DNA from: Solirubrobacteraceae bacterium
GTDB taxonomy: Bacteria > Actinomycetota > Thermoleophilia > Solirubrobacterales > Solirubrobacteraceae
Length of the DNA stretch: 64,000 nucleotides
Assembly (NCBI GenBank): GCA_030681525.1
Contig: JAUXSD010000214.1
Span: 1-64,000, forward strand
Direction of reading: 5' to 3'
Part shown: positions 9,198 to 20,080 of the stretch, piece by piece
How positions within the stretch are numbered: position 1 is the stretch's first letter
How the letters are laid out: every line of letters begins with the position of its first letter
Made by a program: the position numbers and the translations under genes
Notes under the pieces: generated by a model
Databases searched by the model: none
What the model saw: only the letters and a program-made list of their open reading frames with translations
What the model was told of the DNA's origin: nothing

Positions 9198-9914
9198 ATG
9201 AGCGACGAGGTCGCGCCGGACGCACGCACACCGACATCTCCCCGCGCGTCGTTTCGCGCCGGGCTGCGGGCGGGCGTCCCCTACGCGATCGCGGGCGGGG
9301 TCCTCGCGCTCTCGTTCGGGGTGCTCGCGAGCGAGGCCGGCTTCTCGGCCATCGGCGCGATCGTGATGTCGGCGATCGTCTTCGCCGGATCGGCCCAGTT
9401 CGCGGCGATCTCGATCGTCGCCGGCGGCGGCGGGATCGGCGCCGCGATCGGCGCCGCCGCGCTCATGAACTCGCGCTTTCTGCCGATGGGCATCGCGCTC
9501 GCGCCGTCGCTGCGCGGCGGAACGCTCATGCGCGCCGCGCAGGGCCAGACGGTCGTCGACGCCTCGTGGGTCATGGCGCAGGCGGGCGGCGGGCGCTTCG
9601 ACCGCCACTTCCTGTTCGGCGCGACCACCGTGCAGTACGCCACGTGGCTGGGCGGCACCGCCGCCGGCGCGCTCGGCGGCGGGGCGCTCGGCGACACGCA
9701 GGCGCTCGGCCTCGACGTGATCTTCCCGGCGTTCTTCCTGGCGCTGCTGCTGCCGGAGCTGCGCGAGGCGCGCTCGCGCGGCGTGGCCCTGGCCGGCGCG
9801 CTGATCGCGCTGGCGCTCGTGCCGCTGGCGCCGCCGGGCGTCCCGGTGCTCGTGGCGAGCGTGGCGGCGCTGGCCGGGCTCAAGCGCCGCCAGGCCCGGT
9901 CGACGGCGTCATGA
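9198..9914 (+). CDS. azlC: AzlC family branched-chain amino acid permease
   Basis: AzlC-like membrane protein (AGVPYAIAGGVLALSFGVLASEAGFSAIGAIVMSAIVFAGSAQFAAISI), paired with AzlD. Confidence 0.9.
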   Translation: MSDEVAPDARTPTSPRASFRAGLRAGVPYAIAGGVLALSFGVLASEAGFSAIGAIVMSAIVFAGSAQFAAISIVAGGGGIGAAIGAAALMNSRFLPMGIALAPSLRGGTLMRAAQGQTVVDASWVMAQAGGGRFDRHFLFGATTVQYATWLGGTAAGALGGGALGDTQALGLDVIFPAFFLALLLPELREARSRGVALAGALIALALVPLAPPGVPVLVASVAALAGLKRRQARSTAS

Positions 9915-10222
9915 GCGGCGAGCTGTGGGCGCTGACCGCCGGCTGCGCGGCCGTCACGTTCGCGATCAAGGCGGCGGGACCCGTGGCGTTCGGCGGCCGC
10001 GACCTGCCGCGCTGGTTCGCCTCGGTGGTCGCGCTCATGGCGCCGGCCCTGCTGGCGGCGCTGATCGTCGTGCAGGCGCTGGCCGAGGGCAAGCGGCTGC
10101 ACGTCGGCGCCGACACCGCCGGCGTGGCCGCCGCGGGCATCGTCGTCTGGCGCGGCGGCTCGGTCGTGCCGGCGGTGGCCGTGGCGGTGGTGGTGACCGC
10201 GGGGCTGCGGGCGCTGGGCTGA
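9911..10222 (+). CDS. azlD: AzlD family branched-chain amino acid transport protein
   Basis: 103-aa membrane protein with ATGA overlap to azlC; AzlD-like sequence. Confidence 0.88.
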   Translation: MSGELWALTAGCAAVTFAIKAAGPVAFGGRDLPRWFASVVALMAPALLAALIVVQALAEGKRLHVGADTAGVAAAGIVVWRGGSVVPAVAVAVVVTAGLRALG

Positions 10223-10296
10223 CGCGGCGCCGGCGCGCTGCGCGTCGGGTCGCGGTCCCGGCGATCGCGGGGGCGGCCGCCGCCACCGCGCCGCGG

Positions 10297-11187
10297 CTAC
10301 ACGCCGCACGTGGCCGAGCCGTAGCCCAGCGCCAGCGCCAGCCCGACGCGCCCGGCGCAGACCGTGAGGGCGGCGAGCGCCAGCGCGTAGGCGCGCCGCG
10401 GGCGGGTGTCCAGGAGAACCGTGGCATCGAGGAGCGCCACGAGCGCCACCGGCGGGACGATCACGCCGCACGCGACGAGCAGCCAGCCGCGCCGCTCCGA
10501 TCGGCTGACGATCGCCCGGCGCAGCGGGCCGTGGTGCTCGGATGCCAGGTGCAGGGCGCCGTCGTCGGCGCCGAGCGGGCGCAGCGCGTCCCAGTCGCGC
10601 AGCGCGGCGGCGACCGCATCGGGCTCGTCGACGTGCAGGGCCAGCGCCGTGAGCGCGGCGCCGCGCGGTGGGAGCCGGTCGCCGCGGCGGCGCAGGCGCG
10701 GAGCGGGCAGCGGCTCGCTGAACAGCAGGGTCAGGTTGCGTGTCGCGTACGGGTCGACGAGCGCGGGGACCCAGCCCAGGTCGGGGTCCGGGGAGCCCAT
10801 GGCGGCGCCCCGCAGCTGGCTGCGGTGCACGATGATCGGATCGCGCAGCAGCCCGCGGTCCTCGATGCGCAGGCGGTCGTGCTCGACCGTCAGCCGTCCG
10901 GATGTGCAGGCCATCTCCAGCCGCGTGCCGAGCCACCACGCGGTGGCCGCGCTGCACGCAGCGCCGACGATCGCGCCGAACAGCTGACCGGCCAGGGTGG
11001 GCGCGCGGGTGACCATGAGCAGGAAGGCAAAGCTCGTTCCCAGCGCCATGGGCGCGACGATCACGACGGCCAGCGCGGTGCGCCAGCGCAGCGCGCGCGT
11101 GCGCGGCATGCGCACGGCGAGCCACGCGGCCGGGCCCTTCGCCGGCGCCGGGGTCTCGATCCGCTCCGCGAGCGATCCCGCGTCCAT
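10297..11187 (-). CDS. Hypothetical membrane protein
   Basis: 296-aa ORF with several hydrophobic segments (TALAVVIVAPMALGTSFAFLLMV; LFGAIVGAACSAATAWWLG). Confidence 0.65.
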   Translation of the reverse strand: MDAGSLAERIETPAPAKGPAAWLAVRMPRTRALRWRTALAVVIVAPMALGTSFAFLLMVTRAPTLAGQLFGAIVGAACSAATAWWLGTRLEMACTSGRLTVEHDRLRIEDRGLLRDPIIVHRSQLRGAAMGSPDPDLGWVPALVDPYATRNLTLLFSEPLPAPRLRRRGDRLPPRGAALTALALHVDEPDAVAAALRDWDALRPLGADDGALHLASEHHGPLRRAIVSRSERRGWLLVACGVIVPPVALVALLDATVLLDTRPRRAYALALAALTVCAGRVGLALALGYGSATCGV

Positions 11188-11392
11188 GCCGCGCTCATCG
11201 TCCGGGGTGGGTCCGGGCTTGAAGCGGCGGCCCCGTGGTCGACGACCGGTCGGCCGGGTGGGGGTCGTGGAGGTTCTCCCTCCGCGACGACCTGGAGCTG
11301 AAATCAGGGTTTCATGTCGAGAAGCGCCGACCGGCTTCGCTCATCAGGTGAGTGGCCGCGAGCGGCGCGGCCAGCGACGTTGGGAGACGACG

Positions 11393-11455
11393 ATGTCCAA
11401 GCACCTGCCACACGACGAGTACACGCCGCAGAAGCCGGCCGGAGGCCGTTCATGA
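11393..11455 (+). CDS. Possible 20-aa small ORF translationally coupled to the VOC gene
   Basis: ATG preceded by GGGAG; encodes MSKHLPHDEYTPQKPAGGRS; stop overlaps the next ATG as ATGA. Confidence 0.35.
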   Translation: MSKHLPHDEYTPQKPAGGRS

Positions 11456-11889
11456 CCGTCCTGCGCCTGGAGCACATCGGCATCGTCGTCGATGACCTCG
11501 CGGCGGCCACCGCGTTCTTCACGGCACTCGGGCTGGAACTGGAGGGCGAGGCGTCCGTCGAGGGCGGCCCGGTGGACCGCATCAACGGCCTGGAGGGCGT
11601 GCGGGCGGACATCGTGATCCTGCGCACCCCGGATGGCCACGCCAAGGTCGAGCTGGCCAAGTACCGCTCGCCCCCGTACGCGGGCGACGACGGGCCGGCG
11701 CCGGCCAACGCCCCGGGCATCCGCCACATCCTCTTCGTCGTCGACGACATCGAGCCATCCCTCGCCGCCCTGCGAGCGCATGGCGGCGAGCTGGTCGGCG
11801 AGCTGGTCAACTACGAGGACAGCTACTGGCTGTGCTACGTGCGCGGCCCGGCGGGGATCATCGTCGAGCTGGCGCAGAAGATCGGCTGA
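11452..11889 (+). CDS. VOC (glyoxalase/bleomycin resistance-like) family protein
   Basis: LRLEHIGIVVDDLAAATAFFTALGLELEGE and GIRHILFVVDDIEPSLAAL; GGAGG RBS upstream. Confidence 0.88.
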   Translation: MTVLRLEHIGIVVDDLAAATAFFTALGLELEGEASVEGGPVDRINGLEGVRADIVILRTPDGHAKVELAKYRSPPYAGDDGPAPANAPGIRHILFVVDDIEPSLAALRAHGGELVGELVNYEDSYWLCYVRGPAGIIVELAQKIG

Positions 11890-11968
11890 CGGGTGCGCTC
11901 CCACCCGGCTCGCAGAGCGCGCGCGCCCGCCAGATCCTCGTGGTCTCGAGGAACCAGCACCCTGCGGC

Positions 11969-12718
11969 CTACTCCCAGCGCAGCGACCGCGGCGCCTTGC
12001 GCATCCGCAGCACCCGCACCGGCACGCCCGCCGCCACCGCGTTGTCGGGCACGTCCTTCGTGACGATCGTCGACGTGCCCAGCACGCAGTTGTCGCCGAC
12101 CGTCGCGCCACGCAGGATCGCGACGCCGTAGCCGATCCACACGTTGTGGCCGACGCGCACGTCGCGCTTGTAGATGCCCTGCTCGCGGATCGGCCGGTCG
12201 ACCTCGACGACGCCGTGGTCGAAGTCGATCAGCATCACCCTGTCCGCCACGATGCACTCGCGGCCGATCGAGACGTGCTGGAAGGCGGAGATCGTGCACT
12301 CCTGGCCGAGCACGGTCTTGGCGCCGATGTGCGCCTCGCCCTCGTGGACGCGGATCTTCGAGCCGTGGCCGATCCACGACCAGCGGCCGAGGTGCAGCGT
12401 CGCGCCCTTGCCGATCTCGATCGTCACGCCGGGGCAGACGAAGCACAGCCCGTCGGTCTTCAGCCGCCTGCCGTGCCGCGCCTTGAGCCACAGCCAGCGC
12501 GCGACGAGCTTGGCGTAGTTGCGGTTGAGCATCCCGTGGGAGCGCATGAAGCGCCACAGCTCCAGCGGTCCGCCGTGCAGCGGCGCCGGCTCGCGCCGCA
12601 CGTTCGGCGCGGGCGCGACCTCCGGCTCCGGGGCCCCGGCGGCCGCCGGCGCGACGCCGGCGGCAGGCGGCCGAACCCCGTTCGGGGCCGCCGGCGGCGT
12701 CGGCTGCACGGTCGGCAC
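11969..12718 (-). CDS. Left-handed beta-helix acyltransferase (hexapeptide repeat)
   Basis: Hexapeptide repeat pattern (IGAKTVLGQECTISAFQHVSIGRECIVADRVMLIDFDHG; VGHNVWIGYGVAILRGATVGDNCVLGTSTIVTKDVPDNAVAAGVPVRVLR). Confidence 0.88.
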   Translation of the reverse strand: MPTVQPTPPAAPNGVRPPAAGVAPAAAGAPEPEVAPAPNVRREPAPLHGGPLELWRFMRSHGMLNRNYAKLVARWLWLKARHGRRLKTDGLCFVCPGVTIEIGKGATLHLGRWSWIGHGSKIRVHEGEAHIGAKTVLGQECTISAFQHVSIGRECIVADRVMLIDFDHGVVEVDRPIREQGIYKRDVRVGHNVWIGYGVAILRGATVGDNCVLGTSTIVTKDVPDNAVAAGVPVRVLRMRKAPRSLRWE

Positions 12719-12719
12719 G

Positions 12720-13052
12720 TCAGCCCTTCGACACGTGCAGCACGGCCCTGCCGGGCTGGACGAACACGACCTCGTTGGTCTCCGGGCTGTCGAACACGGC
12801 GGCCCAGCCGTCGACGATCAGCGCGTGCTCCCCGGGCGCGGGCGCGGGCCACAGCAGCGCGACCTGCTCGTTGGCCAGCACGTTCTCCGTCGTCCGCCGG
12901 CCGGCGCCCAGCATGAGCAGCTGCTGGCGCCACTGCACGGTGACCGACGTCGCGCGCGGCCGCCCGTCGGCGCCGACGGTGACGATGTAGGGGTTCAGCC
13001 CGAAGCGCTCGAGCGCCTGCGGCAGCTCCTCCAACGGCACGTTGACGGACAT
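12720..13052 (-). CDS. Pyridoxamine 5'-phosphate oxidase-like (FMN-binding) family protein
   Basis: YIVTVGADGRPRATSVTVQWRQQLLMLGAGRRTTENVLANEQVALLW pattern of split-barrel flavin proteins. Confidence 0.75.
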   Translation of the reverse strand: MSVNVPLEELPQALERFGLNPYIVTVGADGRPRATSVTVQWRQQLLMLGAGRRTTENVLANEQVALLWPAPAPGEHALIVDGWAAVFDSPETNEVVFVQPGRAVLHVSKG

Positions 13053-13110
13053 GGCCGTAAGGCTACGGGTAGCGACCGAGCCTCGCCCGCCCCTGCCATG
13101 ATCGTCCGTC

Positions 13111-14058
13111 GTGGCGGCCGATCCCAACCTTGCCCAGCGCCTGCTCGCCGGCGACCGTCGCGCGCTCGCCCGCGCGATCTCGCTCGTCGAGAACGACGAC
13201 CCGGCCGGCTGGGAGCTCGTGCGCGAGGTCTATCCGCATACCGGCAGGTCGACCGTCGTCGGCATCACCGGCGCGCCCGGCGCCGGCAAGTCGACGCTCA
13301 TCGCGGGGCTGGTCAAGAACCGCCGCGCGGCCGACCGCAGCGTGGCCGTGCTGTCGATCGATCCGTCGTCGCCGTTCACCCAGGGGGCGCTGCTCGGCGA
13401 CCGCATCCGCCTGACCGAGCACTTCCTCGATGCCGGCGTCTTCATCCGCTCCATGGCCAACCGCGGCGCGCTCGGCGGGCTGAGCGAGGCGTCGCTGCAG
13501 GCCGCGCTGCTGATGGACGCCGCGGGCCGCGACGACGTCTTCCTGGAGACCGTCGGCGTCGGCCAGGCCGAGGTCGACATCATCGACCACGCCGACACCA
13601 TCCTGCTCGTGCTGATGCCCGGCGGCGGCGACTCGGTCCAGGCGCTGAAGGCCGGGATCATGGAGATCCCCGACATCATCGTCGTCAACAAGGCCGACCA
13701 CCCGCTGACGCAGACGATGGTGCGCGAGATCCGCGGGGTGCTCTCGCTGGCGCCGCAGGGATCGTGGAAGGTGCCGATCCTGCAGACCGAGGCGGTCGAC
13801 GGCCGCGGCATCGACGAGCTCATGGACAAGCTCGTCGAGCACCGCGCGCACATCGAGTCGGAGGGCACGCTGTCTCGGCGCCGCCGCCACAACCTGCGCA
13901 ACGAGGTGCTCGCGCTCGCGACGCATCGCATGCGCCGCGACATCGAGCAGCGCCTCGCCGAGGGCGACGGCTTCGAGAAGCTCATCGACGACGTCGTCGC
14001 GCGGCGGCTGGACCCGGCGAGCGCCGCTGCGATGGTCCTCGGCCAAGACGTCCCGTAG
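13111..14058 (+). CDS. meaB: Methylmalonyl-CoA mutase-associated GTPase MeaB
   Basis: GTG start; Walker A GITGAPGAGKSTLIAGL, DVFLETVGVGQAEVDI, VVNKADHP motifs of MeaB/ArgK G3E GTPases. Confidence 0.93.
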   Translation: MAADPNLAQRLLAGDRRALARAISLVENDDPAGWELVREVYPHTGRSTVVGITGAPGAGKSTLIAGLVKNRRAADRSVAVLSIDPSSPFTQGALLGDRIRLTEHFLDAGVFIRSMANRGALGGLSEASLQAALLMDAAGRDDVFLETVGVGQAEVDIIDHADTILLVLMPGGGDSVQALKAGIMEIPDIIVVNKADHPLTQTMVREIRGVLSLAPQGSWKVPILQTEAVDGRGIDELMDKLVEHRAHIESEGTLSRRRRHNLRNEVLALATHRMRRDIEQRLAEGDGFEKLIDDVVARRLDPASAAAMVLGQDVP

Positions 14059-14114
14059 TCCGGTCCGCCCATCCCCGTTGCGCGGACGCCGCTCGGGACC
14101 ATAGGGTGCAGACC

Positions 14115-14870
<756 letters not shown>

Positions 14871-14886
14871 GGAGAGAGAGGCACAC

Positions 14887-15798
14887 ATGCAGGGGACGAC
14901 ATGGCGCTGGATCACGATCCTGGCGCTCGCGCTCGGAGTGCTCGTGGCCGCCGGCTGCGGGGACGACGACGACGAGGGCGGGGGCAGCGCCGCGACGACG
15001 ACCACGCCGGCGGCCGAGAAGCAGACGTTCGCCGCGGGGACGACGATGGCCAAGCTTCAAGAGGCCGGCGAGATCACGATGGGCGTGAAGTTCGAGGTCG
15101 CCCCGTTCGGCTTCAAGAACGTCCAGACCGGTGAGGTCGAGGGCTTCGACATCGACGTCGCCAACGCGATCGCCGCCGACCTCGGCGCCAAGCCGAAGTT
15201 CATCGAGGCGCTGTCGGACAACCGCATCCCGTTCCTCAAGGACGGCACGGCGGACCTGATCCTGTCGACGATGACGATCAACGCCGAGCGCGACGAGGAG
15301 ATCGACTTCTCCGAGCCGTACTTCATCGCCCGCGGCCGGATCCTCGTCAAGAAGTCCGACAACTCGATCAAGGGCGTCAAGGACCTCAACGGCAAGCGCG
15401 TCTGCACCGCGCTCGGCTCGACGTACGAGGACACGCTCAAGAAGCAGGCCCCGCAGGCCAAGACGACGCTCGTCGACGGCTACTCGGAGTGCCTCGAGGC
15501 GATCCAGAACGGGTCGGTCGACGCGGTCTCCACCGACGACGTGATCCTGACCGGCATGATCATCCAGGACGACACGCTCAAGCTCGTCGAGGGCGAGGAG
15601 CTCACGACCGAGCCCTACGGCGTCGGCATCAAGGACGGCGACGCGGAGTTCAAGAAGTTCGTCGACGAGTCGATCCAGAAGTTCAAGGACGACGGGCGCT
15701 GGGCGAAGTCCTACGAGAAGTGGGTCGGCCAGTACACCGATGAGGAGCAGGAGCCTCCGACGATGACGCTTCAGGAGGCGATCGACCTCTCGAAGTGA
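14887..15798 (+). CDS. Amino acid ABC transporter substrate-binding lipoprotein
   Basis: Lipobox-like VLVAAGCGDD; SBP_bac_3 features (GEVEGFDIDVANAIAADLG, TINAERDEEIDFSEPYF). Confidence 0.93.
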   Translation: MQGTTWRWITILALALGVLVAAGCGDDDDEGGGSAATTTTPAAEKQTFAAGTTMAKLQEAGEITMGVKFEVAPFGFKNVQTGEVEGFDIDVANAIAADLGAKPKFIEALSDNRIPFLKDGTADLILSTMTINAERDEEIDFSEPYFIARGRILVKKSDNSIKGVKDLNGKRVCTALGSTYEDTLKKQAPQAKTTLVDGYSECLEAIQNGSVDAVSTDDVILTGMIIQDDTLKLVEGEELTTEPYGVGIKDGDAEFKKFVDESIQKFKDDGRWAKSYEKWVGQYTDEEQEPPTMTLQEAIDLSK

Positions 15799-16454
15799 GC
15801 TCGTTCGTTGAGCTGCTGACGGAGAACTTCGGCGCGCTGGCAAGTGGCTTCTGGGTCACTTGCCGGCTCGTCGTTGGTGCTTTCCTGCTGGCGGCGGTGG
15901 TCGGCACGCTCGTCGCCGCACTGCGGATCGCACCGTCGAAGTGGCTGCAGCGCCTCGGCGGGGTGTACGTCGAGACGTTTCGCAACGTCCCGCTGCTCGT
16001 CCTGCTGGTCATCTCCTACGCCGGGCTGCGGCGCTCCGGGGTGGAGATCAGCACCTGGACGGCAGGGATCGGCGCGCTCGGCCTGTACACCGGCGCCTAC
16101 GTCGCCGAGGTCCTGCGGTCGGGCGTCTTCGCCGTCAGCCGCGGGCAGATCGAGGCCTCGCTGTCGCTGGGCTTCGACTACCGCGAGACGCTGCGCCGGA
16201 TCGTGCTGCCGCAGGCGCTGCGCACGGTGATCTCGCCGATGGGCTCGATCACGATCGCGATGATCAAGAACTCCGCGATCGTCGGGGCGGCGCTGGCCAT
16301 CAACGACATCCTCAAGGAGGCGCGCATCCTCAACTCGCGCACCTTCGAGACCGAGGCCGCCTTCTTCTGGGCCGCCGTCGGCTACCTGCTGCTGACCGTC
16401 GCCGCCACCGTGGCGATCCGCCAGCTCGAGACCCGCTATGCGATCCGCCGCTAG
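15795..16454 (+). CDS. Amino acid ABC transporter permease
   Basis: HisM/GlnP-type signature (YVETFRNVPLLVLLVISY; GQIEASLSLGFDYRETLRRIVLPQALR); overlaps the SBP stop. Confidence 0.93.
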   Translation: MSSFVELLTENFGALASGFWVTCRLVVGAFLLAAVVGTLVAALRIAPSKWLQRLGGVYVETFRNVPLLVLLVISYAGLRRSGVEISTWTAGIGALGLYTGAYVAEVLRSGVFAVSRGQIEASLSLGFDYRETLRRIVLPQALRTVISPMGSITIAMIKNSAIVGAALAINDILKEARILNSRTFETEAAFFWAAVGYLLLTVAATVAIRQLETRYAIRR

Positions 16455-16463
16455 CGCCCGCGC

Positions 16464-17264
16464 ATGAACTACCTCTTCGATCCGGACAACTGGGAGTGGG
16501 TGACGACCGGCAACAACGCCCGGTTCGTCTTCGAGGGCTTCCTGGTCAACCTGCAGATCGCGGTCATCGCGATGATCTTCTCGCTCATCGTCGGCCTCGG
16601 GCTGGCGCTCGCGCGCCTGTCGCGCAACAAGGCCGTCGGCCTCGCCGTGAGCGGCTGGATCGACGTCTGGCGCAACCTGCCGCTGATCCTCGTGATCCTC
16701 TACATCTACGTCGCGATGCCGCAGTCCTGGAAGGAGGGCTACGAGAGCCTCGCTCCGGGCTTCCTGCCCGACGTGCTCGAGGAGGGCAACATCTTCGCGG
16801 CGCTGCTGGCGCTCGTGCTCTACAACTCGGCCGTCCTGGCGGAGATCATGCGCGCCGGCATCCAGTCGCTGGACCGCGGCCAGGGCGAGGCCGCCATCGC
16901 GCTCGGCCTGACGTACTGGCAGCGGATGCGGATCGTGATCCTGCCCCAGGGCCTGCGCCGGATGCTGCCCGCCACGGTGTCCCAGCTCATCACGCTCAAC
17001 AAGGACACGACGCTCGTCAGCATCATCGCCATCCAGGAGGTCATGCGCCACGGCCGCATCCTCACCGGCCAGAACTTCTTCGGCGGGGTGCAGGCGCCGA
17101 TCCTGCAGGTGTTCCTGTTCATCGGCTTCATGTTCATCCTCGTGAACCTCGCGCTGTCGCGGCTGTCGCGGCGCCTGGAGGTCCGTGAGCAGAAGCGCAC
17201 CGGCACGACGGTCAAGCCGGTCACCGGCCTGGAGGATCAGGTCGTGACCGTGCGCGCGCGGTAG
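16464..17264 (+). CDS. Amino acid ABC transporter permease
   Basis: HisM-type signature (WIDVWRNLPLILVILYIYV; GQGEAAIALGLTYWQRMRIVILPQGLRRMLP). Confidence 0.93.
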   Translation: MNYLFDPDNWEWVTTGNNARFVFEGFLVNLQIAVIAMIFSLIVGLGLALARLSRNKAVGLAVSGWIDVWRNLPLILVILYIYVAMPQSWKEGYESLAPGFLPDVLEEGNIFAALLALVLYNSAVLAEIMRAGIQSLDRGQGEAAIALGLTYWQRMRIVILPQGLRRMLPATVSQLITLNKDTTLVSIIAIQEVMRHGRILTGQNFFGGVQAPILQVFLFIGFMFILVNLALSRLSRRLEVREQKRTGTTVKPVTGLEDQVVTVRAR

Positions 17265-18625
17265 GCGCGGACCTCGCTCGAGACGAGCGCGAGCAGCCCG
17301 ACGCCGACGGCGGCCACCGCGATCGCCTCGCCCACCGAGTCGGTGCCGAACAGCGGCAGCGCCGCGTCGAGCGGATGCAACGGCGCAGGCGACCCCGTCC
17401 CGCCCGCCCCGACGATCGTGGCGCCCCCGAGGCGCAGCTCGGCGTACCACCACAGGCTGTGGACGAGCGTCAGCGCCACGAGTGCCGCGGCGGTGCGCGG
17501 CGCCTGGCGCATGCCCCAGGCGACGAGCGCGACGGCCATCGGCAGCGCGGCCACCAGGTAGCGGCCCGGGAAGAAGAACCCGAACATCGTCGGGGCGATG
17601 AACGTCGCGACGAGCACCTGTGCCGCGCAGACCAGCGCGCAGAGGGCGGCGGCGATCTCGACAAGCGCGCGCTCGGGCACGATGCGCGCGATGTGGTCGC
17701 GCCGCGAGCGCCACAGCAGCCACAGCGCGTAGAACGCGAGCGCGACGAGCGGCGCCCAGCGCAGCGCGCCGTAGTCGCGGTCGAGCCACAGGCCGATCAG
17801 CCGCGGCGCGCGGTCGAGGAAGTCGGCGGCGCCGAGCGCGTCGAGGCGGTCGCCCGGCACCATCGCCGCCGCGGGGGTGAAGCCGCCGAAGAGCTGCTCG
17901 TTGACCGTCACGAACATGACGATCGAGAAGATGATCACCTCGACCTCGACGAACAGGGCGAAGTTGCGTGCGCGGCGGCGCAGCCAGCGCACGATCGCCA
18001 GCGCGATGACGAGACCGGCCACCGTGAACTGCAGCCCCAGCCACGGCAGCGCGCCGAGCGCCAGCGCCGCGCCGGCCACCCAGCGGATCCGCGGCAGCTC
18101 GCGCACCTTCAGCGCCAGCAGCGCCGCGGCGGCCAGCAGCGCGCCGGCCGTCAGCTCGGGCGTGACCGCGGTCGCGTAGGCCAGCGCCGGGGGCGACAGC
18201 CCGCAGGCCAGCGCCGTGCCGGTGGCCCACGGCTCGGGCACGGTCCAGCGCGCCAGGGCGGCCGCGAGCACGAACGCGAGCGCCGCGAAGGCGGCCAGCA
18301 GCAACTGCACGGCGAGCGGCCCGCCGATCGCGTAGGCCGGCGCGATCAGCAGCGCGAAGCCCGCGCCGGTCGGCTCGTTGGCCTGCCCGTTGTGCAGGCG
18401 GCCGTGGCGCTCGAGGACGAAGGGGTACCAGTCGCGGTAGGCCAGCGTGGCGTACTCGTCGCGCAGGTCGAGGTCGCGATCGGAGACGATCGACTCCGCG
18501 GTCAGCAGGTAGTGCGGCTCGTCGCCGGCGAACTGCGAGCTGCCGAACGCGGGCAGGCCGATCGTCGCGGCGTAGGCCGCGAACAGGACGAGCCAGAGCG
18601 CGGCTGCGCGAAGCACGCCGCCCAT
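17237..18625 (-). CDS. Polytopic membrane protein (glycosyltransferase GT-C/PMT-like)
   Basis: 462 aa with many hydrophobic helices and the first-loop pattern FAGDEPHYLLTAESIVSDRDLDLRDEY, reminiscent of GT39-like proteins. Confidence 0.65.
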   Translation of the reverse strand: MGGVLRAAALWLVLFAAYAATIGLPAFGSSQFAGDEPHYLLTAESIVSDRDLDLRDEYATLAYRDWYPFVLERHGRLHNGQANEPTGAGFALLIAPAYAIGGPLAVQLLLAAFAALAFVLAAALARWTVPEPWATGTALACGLSPPALAYATAVTPELTAGALLAAAALLALKVRELPRIRWVAGAALALGALPWLGLQFTVAGLVIALAIVRWLRRRARNFALFVEVEVIIFSIVMFVTVNEQLFGGFTPAAAMVPGDRLDALGAADFLDRAPRLIGLWLDRDYGALRWAPLVALAFYALWLLWRSRRDHIARIVPERALVEIAAALCALVCAAQVLVATFIAPTMFGFFFPGRYLVAALPMAVALVAWGMRQAPRTAAALVALTLVHSLWWYAELRLGGATIVGAGGTGSPAPLHPLDAALPLFGTDSVGEAIAVAAVGVGLLALVSSEVRAYRARTVTT

Positions 18626-18763
18626 GATCGCGCGACTCGGCCGGCGCCGGCCGCGCCACCCCGGACGGACGGTGGACGCAGGCGTCCGGCCGCGTCCACA
18701 TCTGGTCGATCGACGCCGCGTCGGCTATAGGTCCAGGCCGGCCGAGCCGAGGGGTGGACCAAC

Positions 18764-20053
18764 GTGCGAGCGCTCCTCAGAACCCCCGGTGGCGTGCGGC
18801 CCTTCCTGGCGGCGTCGTTTCAGTCCTCGATCGGCAACGCGATCGGCTACATCGCGCTGCTGCTGCTCGCCTACGACCTCACCCACTCCGCCTGGGCGGT
18901 CAGCGCCGTCCTGCTCGCGGAGTTCGTCCCGGCGATCGCGCTCGGCCCGCTCTTCGGTGCGCTCGCCGACCGCCATCCGCGCCGCCGGCTCGTCGTCACC
19001 GCCGACCTGCTGCGCTGCGCGGCGTTCGTCGCGCTGGCCTTCGCCGGCTCGCTGGCCGCGATCATCGGCCTCGCGCTCGTCGCGGGCCTCGGCGGCGCGC
19101 TCTACCAGCCCGCCGCGAAGTCGGCCCTGCCCGGGCTCGCCGGCGAGCACGCCGACAGGGCAATGGGCGTGCTCGTCGCCAGCTGGTCGGCCGCCGGCAT
19201 GATCGGCCCCGGCCTCGGCGCCGGCCTGCTCGTCGTCCTGTCGCCCGCCAGCCTCATGCTCGTCAACGCCGCGACCTTCCTGGTGTCGGCGATCGTGCTG
19301 GCCCGGCTGCCGATCGACGCCGCCCGCACGGCCGCCGCCGCCTGCCCCGGCGACGCGGCCGGCGAGCCGGCCGCCGCAACCGATCACGGCATCCGCGCCG
19401 GGCTGCGCACGCTGCGCGCCATCCCCGGGCTGGCGGTCATCGTCGGCGCCGGCGCCGCCACGACGCTGGCCTTCGCGATGATGAACGTCGCCGAGCCGCT
19501 GCTGGCCCGCAGCGAGCTGAAGACCGGCGGCGCGGGCTTCGCCCTGCTCGTCTGCGCGTTCGGGATCGGGTCCACCATCGGAGCGCTGCGCGGCCGCGCC
19601 GACGGCTGGACGCTGCTGTTGACGCTGACCGGCGGCGGCCTCGCCCTCCTCGCCAGCGCGCTGGCGCCGTCGGTGGCGATCGCCGCCGTCACCTTCCTCG
19701 TGACCGGCGTCTTCGCCGGCGCGTTCATGTCCACCGAGCACCAGATGATCGCGCGCCTGTCGCCGCAGGCGGTGCTGGGGCGAGCGTTCGGCCTGAAGGA
19801 CTCGCTCGACGCGGTGGCGCTGTGCGCCGCGTTCGTCGGCGGCGCGCTGATCGCCACGCACACGGACGCCCGCGTCGTCTTCGCCGTCTCCGGCGCGGCG
19901 GCCCTGCTCGTCGCCCTCGTCAGCAGCGGGCTGCTGCTGCGGGCCGGCGTCGTGGTCGCCCCGCGGCGCGCCGTTCGCATTCGCGTCCTGCGTCCGCAGC
20001 GCGGCAGCGGCTACGCGCCCGTCCCCGTCGAGGTCGGCGACACCGCCGGCTGA
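18764..20053 (+). CDS. MFS transporter
   Basis: FLAASFQSSIGNAIGYIALLLLAYDLTHSAWAVSAVLLAEFVPAIALGPLFGALADRHPRRRLVV: typical MFS N-terminal half with GxxADRxxRR. Confidence 0.9.
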   Translation: MRALLRTPGGVRPFLAASFQSSIGNAIGYIALLLLAYDLTHSAWAVSAVLLAEFVPAIALGPLFGALADRHPRRRLVVTADLLRCAAFVALAFAGSLAAIIGLALVAGLGGALYQPAAKSALPGLAGEHADRAMGVLVASWSAAGMIGPGLGAGLLVVLSPASLMLVNAATFLVSAIVLARLPIDAARTAAAACPGDAAGEPAAATDHGIRAGLRTLRAIPGLAVIVGAGAATTLAFAMMNVAEPLLARSELKTGGAGFALLVCAFGIGSTIGALRGRADGWTLLLTLTGGGLALLASALAPSVAIAAVTFLVTGVFAGAFMSTEHQMIARLSPQAVLGRAFGLKDSLDAVALCAAFVGGALIATHTDARVVFAVSGAAALLVALVSSGLLLRAGVVVAPRRAVRIRVLRPQRGSGYAPVPVEVGDTAG

Positions 20054-20080
20054 CCGCGCGCTCGTCCTGCCGGTTTGGGC

